This document shows positions 9,042 through 18,365 of a stretch of DNA of 64,000 nt, in pieces. Numbering within the stretch: position 1 is the stretch's first letter; every line of letters begins with the position of its first letter. This stretch comes from Vibrio sp. HI00D65 (GTDB lineage Bacteria; Pseudomonadota; Gammaproteobacteria; Enterobacterales; Vibrionaceae). The notes under the pieces were generated by a model. It was not told the origin of the DNA and made no database searches. It worked only from the letters and a program-made list of their open reading frames with translations. The stretch lies in contig NZ_LWEH01000123.1 in NCBI RefSeq assembly GCF_001635455.1, positions 1 to 64,000 of the forward strand. The letters are read 5' to 3'. A program made the translations under genes and the position numbers.

Positions 9042-10217
9042 ATGACTGACCGCTCAATTTCACTGGATGATATCCGCCTTCGTCTTAACGATTTAGATGA
9101 CGAACTACTGAAACTACTTTCAGAACGTCGCAAGCTAAGTATCGAAGTTGCTAAAAGCAAGGTAGAGACATCAAAGCCAGTTCGTGATGCAGTAAGAGAA
9201 CAACAACTGTTGGTTAAACTGATTAACAACGGTAAAGACAAATACGAATTGGATGCTCAGTACATTACTAAGCTGTTTCACACCATCATTGAAGATTCAG
9301 TTCTACTGCAGCAGTCATACTTACAAAATCTCGCAAATCCACAAAGCCGTAAGCCTTTGGCTCGCGTGGCATTCTTGGGTTCTAAAGGCTCTTATTCACA
9401 CCTTGCAAGCCGCGAGTATTTCAGCCGTAAGAATATGGAGTTGATTGAGCTAAACTGTAGCCATTTCAAAGAAGTTGCCTCTACAGTTGAGTCGGGACAT
9501 GCTGATTACGGCGTATTGCCGATTGAGAACACAAGCTCAGGTTCTATTAACGAAGTATACGACTTGCTTCAACATACGACGCTTTATATCGTAGGTGAGC
9601 TATCTCAACCCATTGAGCACTGCCTAGTTGCTAAAAATGATATCCGTTTAGAAGACATCAAAACCCTCTATTCGCACCCACAACCTCATCAGCAATGTAG
9701 TGAGTTCTTGAGCCGACTTAAAGATGTCACCCTTGAATCTTGTGCCAGCACAGCTGACGCAATGAAGAAGGTAAAAGACTTGGACGGTGATGATGTCGCA
9801 GCGATTGGTAACGCATCGAGCGGTAAGCTTTACGGGCTTCAACCAATTCAAGGTAACATTGCAAATCAAACAGAGAACCACACGCGTTTCATCGTGGTAG
9901 CACGAAAGCCAGTTGAAGTATCAACGCAAATCCCAGCGAAGACGACACTAATTATGTCGACTTCACAAGAGGCTGGTTCATTAGTAGAGACTCTACTGAT
10001 TCTGCAACGCTTAGGTATCAACATGACTAAGCTAGAGTCTCGTCCGATTATGGGTAACCCTTGGGAAGAGATGTTCTATGTAGACTTAGAAGCACATCTA
10101 GACTCGGATAATATGCAGCAAGCGATCACCGAGTTGACGGCCATTACTCGCCACTTAAAAGTCCTTGGTTGCTACCCAAGCGAAAACATCAAAGCGACTC
10201 AGGTTAAGCTGTCATAG
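9042..10217 (+). CDS. pheA: Bifunctional chorismate mutase / prephenate dehydratase (P-protein)
   Basis: Makes phenylpyruvate from chorismate, the committed steps of phenylalanine synthesis. The 391 residues hold an AroQ chorismate mutase (about 1-90, with RxxLxxLDxxLLxLLxxR features), a prephenate dehydratase domain (about 105-285, with the NHTRF motif near its end) and a C-terminal ACT domain with the ESRP motif for Phe feedback. The ribosome site is AAGGAC. Transcription is controlled by the pheL attenuator just upstream. Confidence 0.97.
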   Translation: MTDRSISLDDIRLRLNDLDDELLKLLSERRKLSIEVAKSKVETSKPVRDAVREQQLLVKLINNGKDKYELDAQYITKLFHTIIEDSVLLQQSYLQNLANPQSRKPLARVAFLGSKGSYSHLASREYFSRKNMELIELNCSHFKEVASTVESGHADYGVLPIENTSSGSINEVYDLLQHTTLYIVGELSQPIEHCLVAKNDIRLEDIKTLYSHPQPHQQCSEFLSRLKDVTLESCASTADAMKKVKDLDGDDVAAIGNASSGKLYGLQPIQGNIANQTENHTRFIVVARKPVEVSTQIPAKTTLIMSTSQEAGSLVETLLILQRLGINMTKLESRPIMGNPWEEMFYVDLEAHLDSDNMQQAITELTAITRHLKVLGCYPSENIKATQVKLS

Positions 10218-10250
10218 CCGAAAATAAATAACGCTTTCAGCTAACATAAA

Positions 10251-10275
10251 TATTTGGCCTATGGTAGGCCAAATA
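10251..10275 (+). terminator. Hairpin after pheA
   Basis: Perfect 10-bp stem TATTTGGCCT/AGGCCAAATA (10251-10260, 10266-10275) with a 5-nt loop, 33 bp past the pheA stop. No T-run follows, so it may be an RNA-end-protecting or Rho-assisted structure rather than a classical intrinsic terminator. Confidence 0.5.
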
Positions 10276-10486
10276 CTTGAAACTGATTTATCGTTCTACA
10301 CAACCTCCCCTCTAAGTGGCCCTACGCTTTTCTAATAGAAAACCCATTATTATCTTTTTTTGTCAATAAAGACAAAACCTTACCGCCTTCACAGGAAAGC
10401 ACCGTACAACGTGTAATTAATAGCGAGCTCACTCCAAGTAACATAAACTTACGCGCTCAAATTTATAAACCATGTTGTGAATAGCC

Positions 10487-12823
10487 ATGAAGCTAAGTAC
10501 GAAAATATTACTTCTGATTGCACCCGTAATACTGATAAGTACTGCGGCTTCCAGCTATATCATCTACTCGACTCAAAAAAACAGTTTCATTAAACGCGAA
10601 GATAACGCTCTGCAATTAAGTATGGAAAAACTGGCCGGGCACTTTCGCCAGTCACGCTCTTTTCTTAATAGCTATTCTTATGCGCTCACTAAAAGTGACA
10701 TGATTAAACGCTTCTTCTTGGCCGAAGAGAACCCTAGCCAAGAGCTCGCACTCATCGATGATCTACACGAGACGATAAAGTTATTACAAGATGGCGACGA
10801 TAGCTTTACGGGCCTAGCTCTTCTCGACGGCGATGGTACCGTCAGCTACTACGCCGAAAATAGCCGTGACCCCTTTGCAGAGATGGACCCGAAGGTTTTA
10901 GAGTTTGTAGATCGACAGTATCAAGAAAAACACGTAACTTCACGAACTGACTACATCCAAAACTCGCAGGGCGAAGGGGTGCTTGTTCACTATGAAGTAC
11001 TTGATAAAAAAAGTGTTTTGGCCCCGATAAGCGAACAGATCGATGATGTATTTTTTCTAGTCGTTTCGGTCTCTCTCGATAAGTTTAATTCACTGCGAAA
11101 ACAGATAGAGTTTGACTACCAAACCAGTCTTTTCTTTACCGATGAACCGATAACTCTTGGGCATGGTTTAACTCAGTCTGTGAAGCTGGGGCCTGAACTT
11201 TACGCTACCCTCGACCCGGCTCAATTTTTGTTGGACAACAAACTCAAATCCATCTGGAATGAGCTCAGCTTGTCGTTTGCTCTGTCTGCCTTTGTCAGTG
11301 TGGGCTTATTGCTCATGCTTTTATCCCGCTGTGTGATTAATCCAATCACGCACTTGGATAAGCAGCTGCAACAGGTCGAAAAAAAGCAAAGAAAAAACAT
11401 TGAGCGCTTGGGTACTAATGATGAATTAGGCCGCTTATCACAACGCTTTTACGACATGTATCAAGAGCTCGATAACACCTACCAGCAAACCAAAGTTTTG
11501 GCAGAAAATGACCAACTGACCCAGATCCCCAACCGACTGCAATTTCAGTCGTTTGTTCAGCAATCTCTGCCAGATCCTGACTCGAAAACCAATACCTGGG
11601 TGCTCTATCTCGACTTAGACAACTTCAAATTTGTGAACGACAAATACGGACACCAAATTGGGGACTCGATTCTCGTCTCCTTTGCTGCGCGCATCACAAA
11701 ACTCTGTAGTGAATATCAAGAAAGAGACAACGCTCACTGCATGCCTGCGCGCTTGTCGGGCGATGAATTCGTTATCTATATCAATGCCCCAGCGAATGCC
11801 GATAATATTGCGCATCAGCTCTCTAAAAAGTTACTCGCTCCGCTACAAAAAGGGTTTATCACCGACTCAGGAAGCTTTCCAATCACAGTGAGTATTGGTA
11901 TCGCGACCTATCCAAATGATGGGTATACCATCGAGAAACTACTCTCAAACGCTGATACCGCCATGTACCAAGCGAAACATGCAGGTAAGAATCAGTTCGC
12001 GGATTACTCGTTAGACTTGGATAAAACCATTCAACGTCAAGCCAATATTGAACGAGCTCTGAGAGATCAGAACTTTGATGAAGAGTTTAAACTCGTTTAC
12101 ATGCCATATATGGATGCTGCAGGAAACCAAGTGATAGGGGTTGAAGTGCTGCTACGCTGGGAGTCAGAACAGCTTGGTACAGTTGCTCCCAATGAGTTTA
12201 TTCCAATTGCTGAGCAAACCGGGCTGTTCGAACTCGTCGATCGCTGGGTTATCGAGAATGCCTTTGCTTCTTTCCATCAGCTTCAGGCTCAATTTGATCA
12301 CTCAATTCAGCTGTCCATCAACCTATCTTCGGCTGCTATAGAGACTACGCACCTCGCAGATTTCATTGAGCAACATGCCAAGATTAATGGCATTCCACCA
12401 AGCTTGATTGATTTTGAAATCACAGAGACCTTCTATTCAAATTCACATGGCTTTCCGCTACTCAACGAACTCGCTCGAATGGGCTACCGATTAGCTATTG
12501 ATGATTTTGGTTCGGGCTACACATCCATCACTCAATTAGTTGAGTACCCGACGCAAAAAATCAAATTGGATAAAGGTTTCTTGGAAGCCTTGATCGAAAC
12601 AGATAATCAGAACATAGTTAAACCCGTGATCGGACTGTGTCACGCGCAAGGTAAAACCGTGACTGCTGAAGGTATCGAAACCAAAGAAATGCACCAATGG
12701 CTTCAAGACGCACATTGCGACATGCTGCAAGGTTTCTACTTTGGTAAGCCTATGCCTCTCAATGAGCTGAGTGACTGGTATCAAGAACACCAACAGCAAT
12801 TTAAGCAGCAACAGAACGATTAA
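10487..12823 (+). CDS. mbaA: Membrane GGDEF-EAL c-di-GMP protein, MbaA-like
   Basis: A 778-residue inner-membrane protein. TM helix about 7-27, periplasmic sensor domain about 28-258, second TM about 260-282, HAMP-like linker, GGDEF domain (about 340-505) and EAL domain (about 520-770). The GGDEF motif reads SGDEF (424-428), and the EAL motif reads EVLLRW with the essential Glu at about 553. The EAL catalytic residues look complete: ITET, IDDFGSGY, IKLDK, AEGIET, QGFYF. No RxxD inhibitory site precedes SGDEF. The SGDEF/EVL pair and the position between pheA and yjjX match V. cholerae MbaA, the norspermidine-responsive biofilm regulator; its partner gene nspS is not present upstream here. The assignment is by motif and synteny. 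Confidence 0.8.
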   Translation: MKLSTKILLLIAPVILISTAASSYIIYSTQKNSFIKREDNALQLSMEKLAGHFRQSRSFLNSYSYALTKSDMIKRFFLAEENPSQELALIDDLHETIKLLQDGDDSFTGLALLDGDGTVSYYAENSRDPFAEMDPKVLEFVDRQYQEKHVTSRTDYIQNSQGEGVLVHYEVLDKKSVLAPISEQIDDVFFLVVSVSLDKFNSLRKQIEFDYQTSLFFTDEPITLGHGLTQSVKLGPELYATLDPAQFLLDNKLKSIWNELSLSFALSAFVSVGLLLMLLSRCVINPITHLDKQLQQVEKKQRKNIERLGTNDELGRLSQRFYDMYQELDNTYQQTKVLAENDQLTQIPNRLQFQSFVQQSLPDPDSKTNTWVLYLDLDNFKFVNDKYGHQIGDSILVSFAARITKLCSEYQERDNAHCMPARLSGDEFVIYINAPANADNIAHQLSKKLLAPLQKGFITDSGSFPITVSIGIATYPNDGYTIEKLLSNADTAMYQAKHAGKNQFADYSLDLDKTIQRQANIERALRDQNFDEEFKLVYMPYMDAAGNQVIGVEVLLRWESEQLGTVAPNEFIPIAEQTGLFELVDRWVIENAFASFHQLQAQFDHSIQLSINLSSAAIETTHLADFIEQHAKINGIPPSLIDFEITETFYSNSHGFPLLNELARMGYRLAIDDFGSGYTSITQLVEYPTQKIKLDKGFLEALIETDNQNIVKPVIGLCHAQGKTVTAEGIETKEMHQWLQDAHCDMLQGFYFGKPMPLNELSDWYQEHQQQFKQQQND

Positions 12824-12863
12824 CACGTACCAACTGAATCAACCGACTATAAGAATCGAACAC

Positions 12864-13385
12864 ATGAAATCTGTCATCATCGCCTCGCTAAACCCCGCTA
12901 AGATCAGTGCTGTCAAAAGTGCTTTTGTCTCTGCGTTTCCCAACACCGAGTTTGAGTTCACGGGGGTAAGTGTGCCAAGTGGTGTTGCCGATCAGCCGAT
13001 GAGTAATAATGAGACCTATCAAGGTGCAGTGAACCGTGTGCACAATGCGACACAACAGCAACCTAATGCGGATTTCTATGTCGGGTTAGAAGCGGGAATC
13101 GAAGGCGGGGTTACCTTTGCTTGGATGGTGATTGAATCAAATGGTCAACGTGGAGAATCTCGCTCGGCAAGCCTGATGCTGCCACCAGCCGTTCTTGAAA
13201 AGCTACAGCACGCTAACGAACTTGGGGATGTGATGGATGAAGTGTTTGGTACAGACAATATCAAACAAAAAGGTGGAGCAATTGGTTTACTGACACATAA
13301 CCAGCTTTCACGTAGCTCGGTCTATCACCAAGCGTTAATCTTAGCGCTGACCCCATTTGTAAATCCTGAGCATTTCTCAGCTTAG
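12864..13385 (+). CDS. yjjX: Inosine/xanthosine triphosphatase YjjX
   Basis: House-cleaning NTPase that hydrolyses ITP and XTP to keep deaminated purines out of nucleic acids. The 173-residue protein from ATG 12864 has the family N-terminus (IIASLNPAKISAV) and the GLEAGIE segment. An upstream in-frame extension to 12771 overlaps the previous gene and looks unlikely. It converges on trpR, as in E. coli. It lies 40 bp after the GGDEF-EAL gene and may be co-transcribed with it. Confidence 0.9.
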   Translation: MKSVIIASLNPAKISAVKSAFVSAFPNTEFEFTGVSVPSGVADQPMSNNETYQGAVNRVHNATQQQPNADFYVGLEAGIEGGVTFAWMVIESNGQRGESRSASLMLPPAVLEKLQHANELGDVMDEVFGTDNIKQKGGAIGLLTHNQLSRSSVYHQALILALTPFVNPEHFSA

Positions 13386-13437
13386 CCAATTGAGACTTCT
13401 AAAGCTATCTAGCAGCTCGATTGTAAGCTCTAGAAAC

Positions 13438-13471
13438 TAAAAAAACGCTAACTATCCGCTAGCGTTTTTTC
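13438..13471. terminator. Bidirectional terminator between yjjX and trpR
   Basis: Stem AACGCTA/TAGCGTT (13444-13450, 13460-13466) flanked by A-runs on the left and T-runs on the right, so it serves both convergent genes. Confidence 0.88.
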
Positions 13472-13512
13472 AATTCGCACTCTCGCTATTCAGTGATAGC
13501 TTAAGCCCAGTA

Positions 13513-13806
13513 TTACTTAAGCAGCAGATCGGCAATAACCGCTTTCTCTTGTTCTGATTTTGCCTTGAGCTCATTAGAGCCTCTGGTGATGGTTGCCACG
13601 CCGACTCCCAGCATTTGGCTCACTTGCCTTTGAGACATTTCACCTTTCATTAGCTCACAAAAAATATTAATTCGAGCAACCAAAGCATCTCGCTCATCGG
13701 GCGTCATCATCATGGTCAACAACAGTTCATGCTGATCTTTCTCAACCGCAGTCTTAACTAAATCCATGAGTTGTTGCCAGTTATCATATTCAGGTTGTGA
13801 TGCCAT
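13513..13806 (-). CDS. trpR: Trp operon repressor
   Basis: A 97-residue all-helical dimeric repressor that binds operators when loaded with tryptophan. The helix-turn-helix MSQRQVSQMLGVGVATITRG and the N-terminal pairing helices are clear. Length is close to the 108 residues of E. coli. It lies downstream of slt on the same strand, 170 bp apart, and converges on yjjX. I could not see a convincing trp operator in front of it. Confidence 0.95.
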   Translation of the reverse strand: MASQPEYDNWQQLMDLVKTAVEKDQHELLLTMMMTPDERDALVARINIFCELMKGEMSQRQVSQMLGVGVATITRGSNELKAKSEQEKAVIADLLLK

Positions 13807-13976
13807 ATCTCTACACTTACTTTTAAATTCAGACCTTAAAGAGTCGCTTATCGATTGAAAGCGTTTACCACTTTATACCGAAATACTGGATGTGATCCAA
13901 TGTAAAAAAGCAGTAAGCGGAAATGGTTCGCACTCACTGCCTTCGATCGTCACTCAGTTTCCGGCCGTATCGGCCA

Positions 13977-15926
13977 CTAGTATTTAGTTTTCACCTCATG
14001 GGGAGCCAAAAACTCACCCTGCTCACCCATGATGTCTCGATAGTAAGTCTCAAACATTAAAATGTTCTGAACGTATCCGCGTGTCTCTTTGAATGGAATC
14101 ATCTCAATGAAAGCGAAGGCATCAAGCTTTTCATCACTGCGAGAACGCCACTGTTTCACACGGCTCGGACCAGCATTGTAGGCAGCAAAAGCAAAGATAC
14201 GGTTGTTATCATATTGAGAGAGCAAGCCATCTAAGTAGTGGCTACCAATTTCGATATTCTTGCCGACATCGTAAAGATCATCGCTACCCTTGTACTTAAT
14301 CTTGTGCTTGTTCGCCGTGTATTGTGCTGTCTGCGGCATAATTTGCATAACACCGCGAGCACCAACAGGAGAACGAGCTTCAGAGTCCATCGCGCTCTCT
14401 TGTCTTGCTAGAGACATCAAGGTGATTGGGTCAATATCATGCTTCTCTGCGTAGAAGTTAAACCACCACTTATGAGCGACCGGGAAACGCAATGCAATGT
14501 TATCCCACATTTTCGCTGAAATACTCGCAATCACAGTGAAGTGATTCCAACGCTGTGTCGCAGCGTAAGCGGCAAGCATCTCTTTTTGCTCTTTATCTGC
14601 ATTGGTCAGTAGCCAGCGCCATTCACTTTTGGCTGCTGCAATTTTATCGCGAGTGATAAGTTCATCGATACGAGTCAGCGAAGTACTAAAAGGCTTTACT
14701 GTTTCTGGGTTGTATTTCAACGTAGCGGTTGGATATTGAATCGGTTTACCTAACTGCTTTGCCGCCGCAACACTGTAGAAATTACGCTGACCTAAAATAT
14801 CAGACAGACGTTGGTTACCCTTTTCAGTATCACCTGTTGCAATTTCAGCCCTGCCTAACCAGTATTGCCAACGCAATGACGCTTGGTGCTTGTCGTCTAG
14901 GCGGGCAATCCACTCTTTCAATCCAGTCCAATCGGCATGCTGAATAGCCAAACGGGCACGACGTTCGAGTAAGACTTGTTTCGACGAACTCGCCAACATA
15001 TCATCTCGCCACTCCATCAACTCTTCAGAATCGGTATTGATCAAACGGAAAGTCAGGTAATCAGAGAGCTCTTGAGATTTCTCTTCAGAAAACTTCTGAA
15101 CCTTGATGACCTCATCGAATACTTCTTGAGCACTAATAGCCGATTTTCGCGCGAGCTTCTCAAAAGCAAACTCCGTTTGAGCTCGATAAAACTCATTGGC
15201 TGGATGCTTCTTAGCGAATGTGAGCACGTTTTCAGGCTTGTTGTATAACGCCTTCATCTGCTTAGCTTGAGAAATTGACTCATCATGATCCAATTGCTTG
15301 ATCAGATAGGTCATCAGCTTACCGTTACGCCCTTCAAACGCTAACAGCATACGCTCTAAAATCAGCTCATCGGTTCTTAAGCCAGCTTGATCCCAACTCT
15401 TAAATAGCGGGTCGCAAGCGTCATCAACACCATCGCCGCTCAACCAAAGCTGCTTCGCTCCTTTAAAAGCCAGTTCTTGATTACCTTGCTCATAGTTCGC
15501 TCGGTAATAGATGCATTGGTACTTTTCACCCACCGGCTCTTTGGTCTGAAACTCAAGGATGGTTTGCCATTGTTTTCTAGAAGCCAGCATATCTAAATAT
15601 GGTGCTCGCATACGATTAGAAAATGGCAGGGCTTTGTTCTCTTCAATAAATGCATCCACTTCAGCTGGAGTGCGATCACCAAGACCGATAAGAAAAGCAC
15701 GATAATCAGTGTAAGGCGTGAGAGGGTATGTTTGAATTTTGCTGCGCAGTGCTGAATAAGCTTTTAGATCACGGCTGTCTAAAACCTCTTGTGCTCTATC
15801 ATAAACATCACGCTGCATTTCTAGCTCTGAGGCATTGCTAGCCATAGCCATTGGAGCTAGTGAAAATGAAGACAAAATTGCCGATGCAGCCACAGCAACC
15901 TTCGTATTACCAATTCGGAAAAACAT
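13977..15926 (-). CDS. slt: Soluble lytic murein transglycosylase Slt (Slt70)
   Basis: Periplasmic exo-lytic transglycosylase that releases 1,6-anhydro-muropeptides. I start at ATG 15926 (649 residues) because AAGGAAA precedes it and it begins a normal signal peptide ending in APMAMA; an in-frame extension to 15983 would bury the signal. A long superhelical domain of alpha repeats (about 40-450) is followed by the SLT domain, with the catalytic Glu510 in RQESAMD, then GVMQIMPQTA and the AAYNAGPSRV motif. Slt products feed the nagZ-anmK-murQ recycling genes located 6-8 kb away. It is divergent from ettA, the same layout as E. coli. Confidence 0.95.
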   Translation of the reverse strand: MFFRIGNTKVAVAASAILSSFSLAPMAMASNASELEMQRDVYDRAQEVLDSRDLKAYSALRSKIQTYPLTPYTDYRAFLIGLGDRTPAEVDAFIEENKALPFSNRMRAPYLDMLASRKQWQTILEFQTKEPVGEKYQCIYYRANYEQGNQELAFKGAKQLWLSGDGVDDACDPLFKSWDQAGLRTDELILERMLLAFEGRNGKLMTYLIKQLDHDESISQAKQMKALYNKPENVLTFAKKHPANEFYRAQTEFAFEKLARKSAISAQEVFDEVIKVQKFSEEKSQELSDYLTFRLINTDSEELMEWRDDMLASSSKQVLLERRARLAIQHADWTGLKEWIARLDDKHQASLRWQYWLGRAEIATGDTEKGNQRLSDILGQRNFYSVAAAKQLGKPIQYPTATLKYNPETVKPFSTSLTRIDELITRDKIAAAKSEWRWLLTNADKEQKEMLAAYAATQRWNHFTVIASISAKMWDNIALRFPVAHKWWFNFYAEKHDIDPITLMSLARQESAMDSEARSPVGARGVMQIMPQTAQYTANKHKIKYKGSDDLYDVGKNIEIGSHYLDGLLSQYDNNRIFAFAAYNAGPSRVKQWRSRSDEKLDAFAFIEMIPFKETRGYVQNILMFETYYRDIMGEQGEFLAPHEVKTKY

Positions 15927-16189
15927 TCGCTCTTTCCTTAGTGCGTGTATGAATACGTGAAATCTATTTACGCCCGACATCACATAAAATGTAAAGGAAT
16001 TGAGTGTAAATATTATTAATATTTAACACTTCATCTAAGAAGCATATTAAATATAGTTTTAATAACCAATGTGACAATAGTAAGTAAGGATTCGTTCAAG
16101 AATGGCTTTTCTTTCCAAGGAGTAACATCTTTAGGAATATTGGTATAAAATAGCTAACAATTTTGAACAATAATTAGGATCGATCGGCA

Positions 16190-17857
16190 ATGGCTGAATA
16201 CGTATATACCATGTCTCGGGTGAGCAAAACTGTTCCACCTAAGCGTCAAATTCTTAAAGACATTTCTCTTAGCTTTTTTCCTGGCGCTAAAATCGGTGTT
16301 TTGGGTCTAAATGGTTCAGGTAAATCTACCCTACTACGTATAATGGCTGGTATTGATACTGATATCGATGGCGAAGCTCGTGCACAACAAGGCCTTAACG
16401 TAGGTTACCTACCTCAAGAGCCGGTACTAGACGAATCAAAAACGGTTCGCGAAATCGTAGAAGAAGCGGTTTCTGATGTTGCTGACGCACTTAAACGTAT
16501 CGACGCAGTTTACGCGGCTTATGCTGAACCAGATGCAGATTTCGATGCACTAGCAAAAGAGCAAGGCGAACTAGAAGCACTTATCCAAGCAAAAGACGGT
16601 CACAACCTAGAGGCAGCTCTAGAGCGCGCGGCTGACGCACTTCGTCTTCCTGAATGGGATGCTAAAATTGAACACCTTTCTGGTGGTGAGCGTCGTCGTG
16701 TTGCTATCTGTCGTCTACTTTTAGAGAAGCCAGACATGCTGCTTCTTGATGAACCAACGAACCACCTGGATGCAGAATCAGTTGCATGGCTTGAGCACTT
16801 CCTAGTGGACTACAGCGGTACTGTTGTGGCGATTACCCACGACCGTTACTTCCTAGATAATGCTGCTGGTTGGATTCTAGAACTGGACCGTGGTGAAGGT
16901 ATCCCATGGCAAGGTAACTACACTTCTTGGTTAGAGCAAAAAGATGAGCGTCTAAAGCAAGAGAAAGCTGGTGAAAGCGCACGTCAAAAGACCATCGAGA
17001 AAGAGCTTGAGTGGGTTCGTCAAAACCCTAAAGGTCGTCAAGCTAAATCTAAAGCTCGTATGGCTCGTTTTGAAGAACTGACGACTGGCCAATATCAGAA
17101 GCGTAACGAAACCAACGAACTGTTCATTCCGCCAGGTGAGCGCCTAGGTGACAAAGTTCTTGAAGTTAAGAACCTAACTAAGTCATACGGTGACCGCGTT
17201 CTTATCGATGACCTATCGTTCAGCATGCCTAAGGGTGCAATCGTAGGTATCGTAGGTGCCAACGGTGCGGGTAAATCAACATTATTCAAGATGCTAAGCG
17301 GCGCAGAACAACCAGACTCTGGTACGGTTGAACTGGGTGAAACCGTTAAGCTTGCTTCTGTTGATCAGTTCCGCGACAGCATGGACGACACTAAGACAGT
17401 ATTCCAAGAGATCTCTGAAGGCGCTGATATCATTAAGATCAACAACTTCGAAATCCCAGCACGTGCATACTGTTCTCGTTTCAACTTCAAAGGCAACGAC
17501 CAACAGAAGATCATCGGTGAGCTTTCTGGTGGTGAACGTAACCGTGTTCACTTAGCTAAGCTACTGAAAGCTGGCGGTAACGTTCTGCTACTCGATGAGC
17601 CTACCAACGACCTAGACGTTGAAACGCTACGTGCTCTTGAAGAAGCTCTGCTTGAGTTCCCTGGCTGTGCAATGGTTATCTCGCACGACCGTTGGTTCTT
17701 AGACCGCATTGCGACCCATATCTTAGACTACCGTGATGAAGGTCAAGTTAACTTCTACGAAGGTAACTATACTGAGTACACTGAGTGGCTGAAGAAGACT
17801 CTGGGCGCTCAAGCGGCAGAACCACACCGCATCAAGTACAAACGTATTGCTAAGTAA
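16190..17857 (+). CDS. ettA: Energy-dependent translational throttle protein EttA
   Basis: ABC-F ATPase that binds the ribosomal E site and gates entry into the elongation cycle according to ATP level. The 555 residues contain two ABC domains without membrane segments: Walker A GLNGSGKST and GANGAGKST, signatures LSGGERRRV and LSGGERNRV, Walker B LLLDEPTNHLD and LLLDEPTNDLD. The arm and the linker between the domains (about 245-320, rich in K/R/E) fit EttA. Codon use is strongly biased to highly expressed codons. A good hairpin follows. Confidence 0.96.
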   Translation: MAEYVYTMSRVSKTVPPKRQILKDISLSFFPGAKIGVLGLNGSGKSTLLRIMAGIDTDIDGEARAQQGLNVGYLPQEPVLDESKTVREIVEEAVSDVADALKRIDAVYAAYAEPDADFDALAKEQGELEALIQAKDGHNLEAALERAADALRLPEWDAKIEHLSGGERRRVAICRLLLEKPDMLLLDEPTNHLDAESVAWLEHFLVDYSGTVVAITHDRYFLDNAAGWILELDRGEGIPWQGNYTSWLEQKDERLKQEKAGESARQKTIEKELEWVRQNPKGRQAKSKARMARFEELTTGQYQKRNETNELFIPPGERLGDKVLEVKNLTKSYGDRVLIDDLSFSMPKGAIVGIVGANGAGKSTLFKMLSGAEQPDSGTVELGETVKLASVDQFRDSMDDTKTVFQEISEGADIIKINNFEIPARAYCSRFNFKGNDQQKIIGELSGGERNRVHLAKLLKAGGNVLLLDEPTNDLDVETLRALEEALLEFPGCAMVISHDRWFLDRIATHILDYRDEGQVNFYEGNYTEYTEWLKKTLGAQAAEPHRIKYKRIAK

Positions 17858-17876
17858 ATAAGCTTGTATTTTGAAC

Positions 17877-17901
17877 AAAGGCCGCGATAATAGCGGCCTT
17901 T
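17877..17901 (+). terminator. ettA terminator
   Basis: 9-bp stem AAAGGCCGC/GCGGCCTTT (17877-17885, 17893-17901) with a 7-nt loop. Confidence 0.8.
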
Positions 17902-17947
17902 GATATATCTGGCTTACGTATTGCGTGTAGGTATAGAGAGAATACTT

Positions 17948-18316
17948 ATGATTGAAAGACGTCAATTTTCATGAGTTGTTTATCAAGTTCCGACTGAAAT
18001 CTCACAAGAACAAATAAACGAATCAGGCTTAGTGCAAGACTTGTCTCTCCATGGTTTACTCATTCAATGCGATGAATTACAACGATTCAGCCAAGATAGC
18101 CCTGTTCACGTTAGCTTTAAGTTGGCCAACAGCGATATCAATATTCAGTTAGAAGCAACGATAGTCTCTACCATCAATACCTCAATGCGTTAACGCATAG
18201 AGCATTTAGATATTGATAGTACCAGCCATCTTAAGAGCCTTGTTGAGCTTAACGTTGGTGACGATGAACTGCTTTCTAGAGAGATTGAACACCTTACCGA
18301 TTTAGGCGAGGAATAA
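17948..18316 (+). pseudogene. PilZ-domain c-di-GMP receptor, interrupted by two stop codons
   Basis: Reading from ATG 17948 gives MIERRQFS, then TGA (17972-17974), then a continuous frame through VQDLSLHGLL to a TAA (18191-18193), then RIEHLDIDS and on to a final TAA at 18316. The reading frame is otherwise unbroken over 122 codons and looks like a small PilZ protein: the N-terminal RRxxx(R) motif, a central DLSxxG-like segment and a conserved IEHLDID tail. The first stop falls where the second Arg of the PilZ RxxxR motif is expected. Each stop is one C-to-T change from a plausible sense codon (CGA, CAA). I infer a recent loss of function. In V. cholerae a small PilZ gene lies near ettA and tyrA. 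Confidence 0.75.
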
Positions 18317-18365
18317 TGTCTCCATTACCCTTTTTCTATTAGAAGCATTTAGTTAATACAGAACC

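Noticed and set aside
12771-12863. Longer yjjX with an extra 31 N-terminal residues
   Set aside because: The extension overlaps the GGDEF-EAL gene and lacks the family N-terminus, which begins at 12864.
13807-13976. trp operator in front of trpR
   Set aside because: I looked for a GTACTAGTT-type palindrome and found none convincing.
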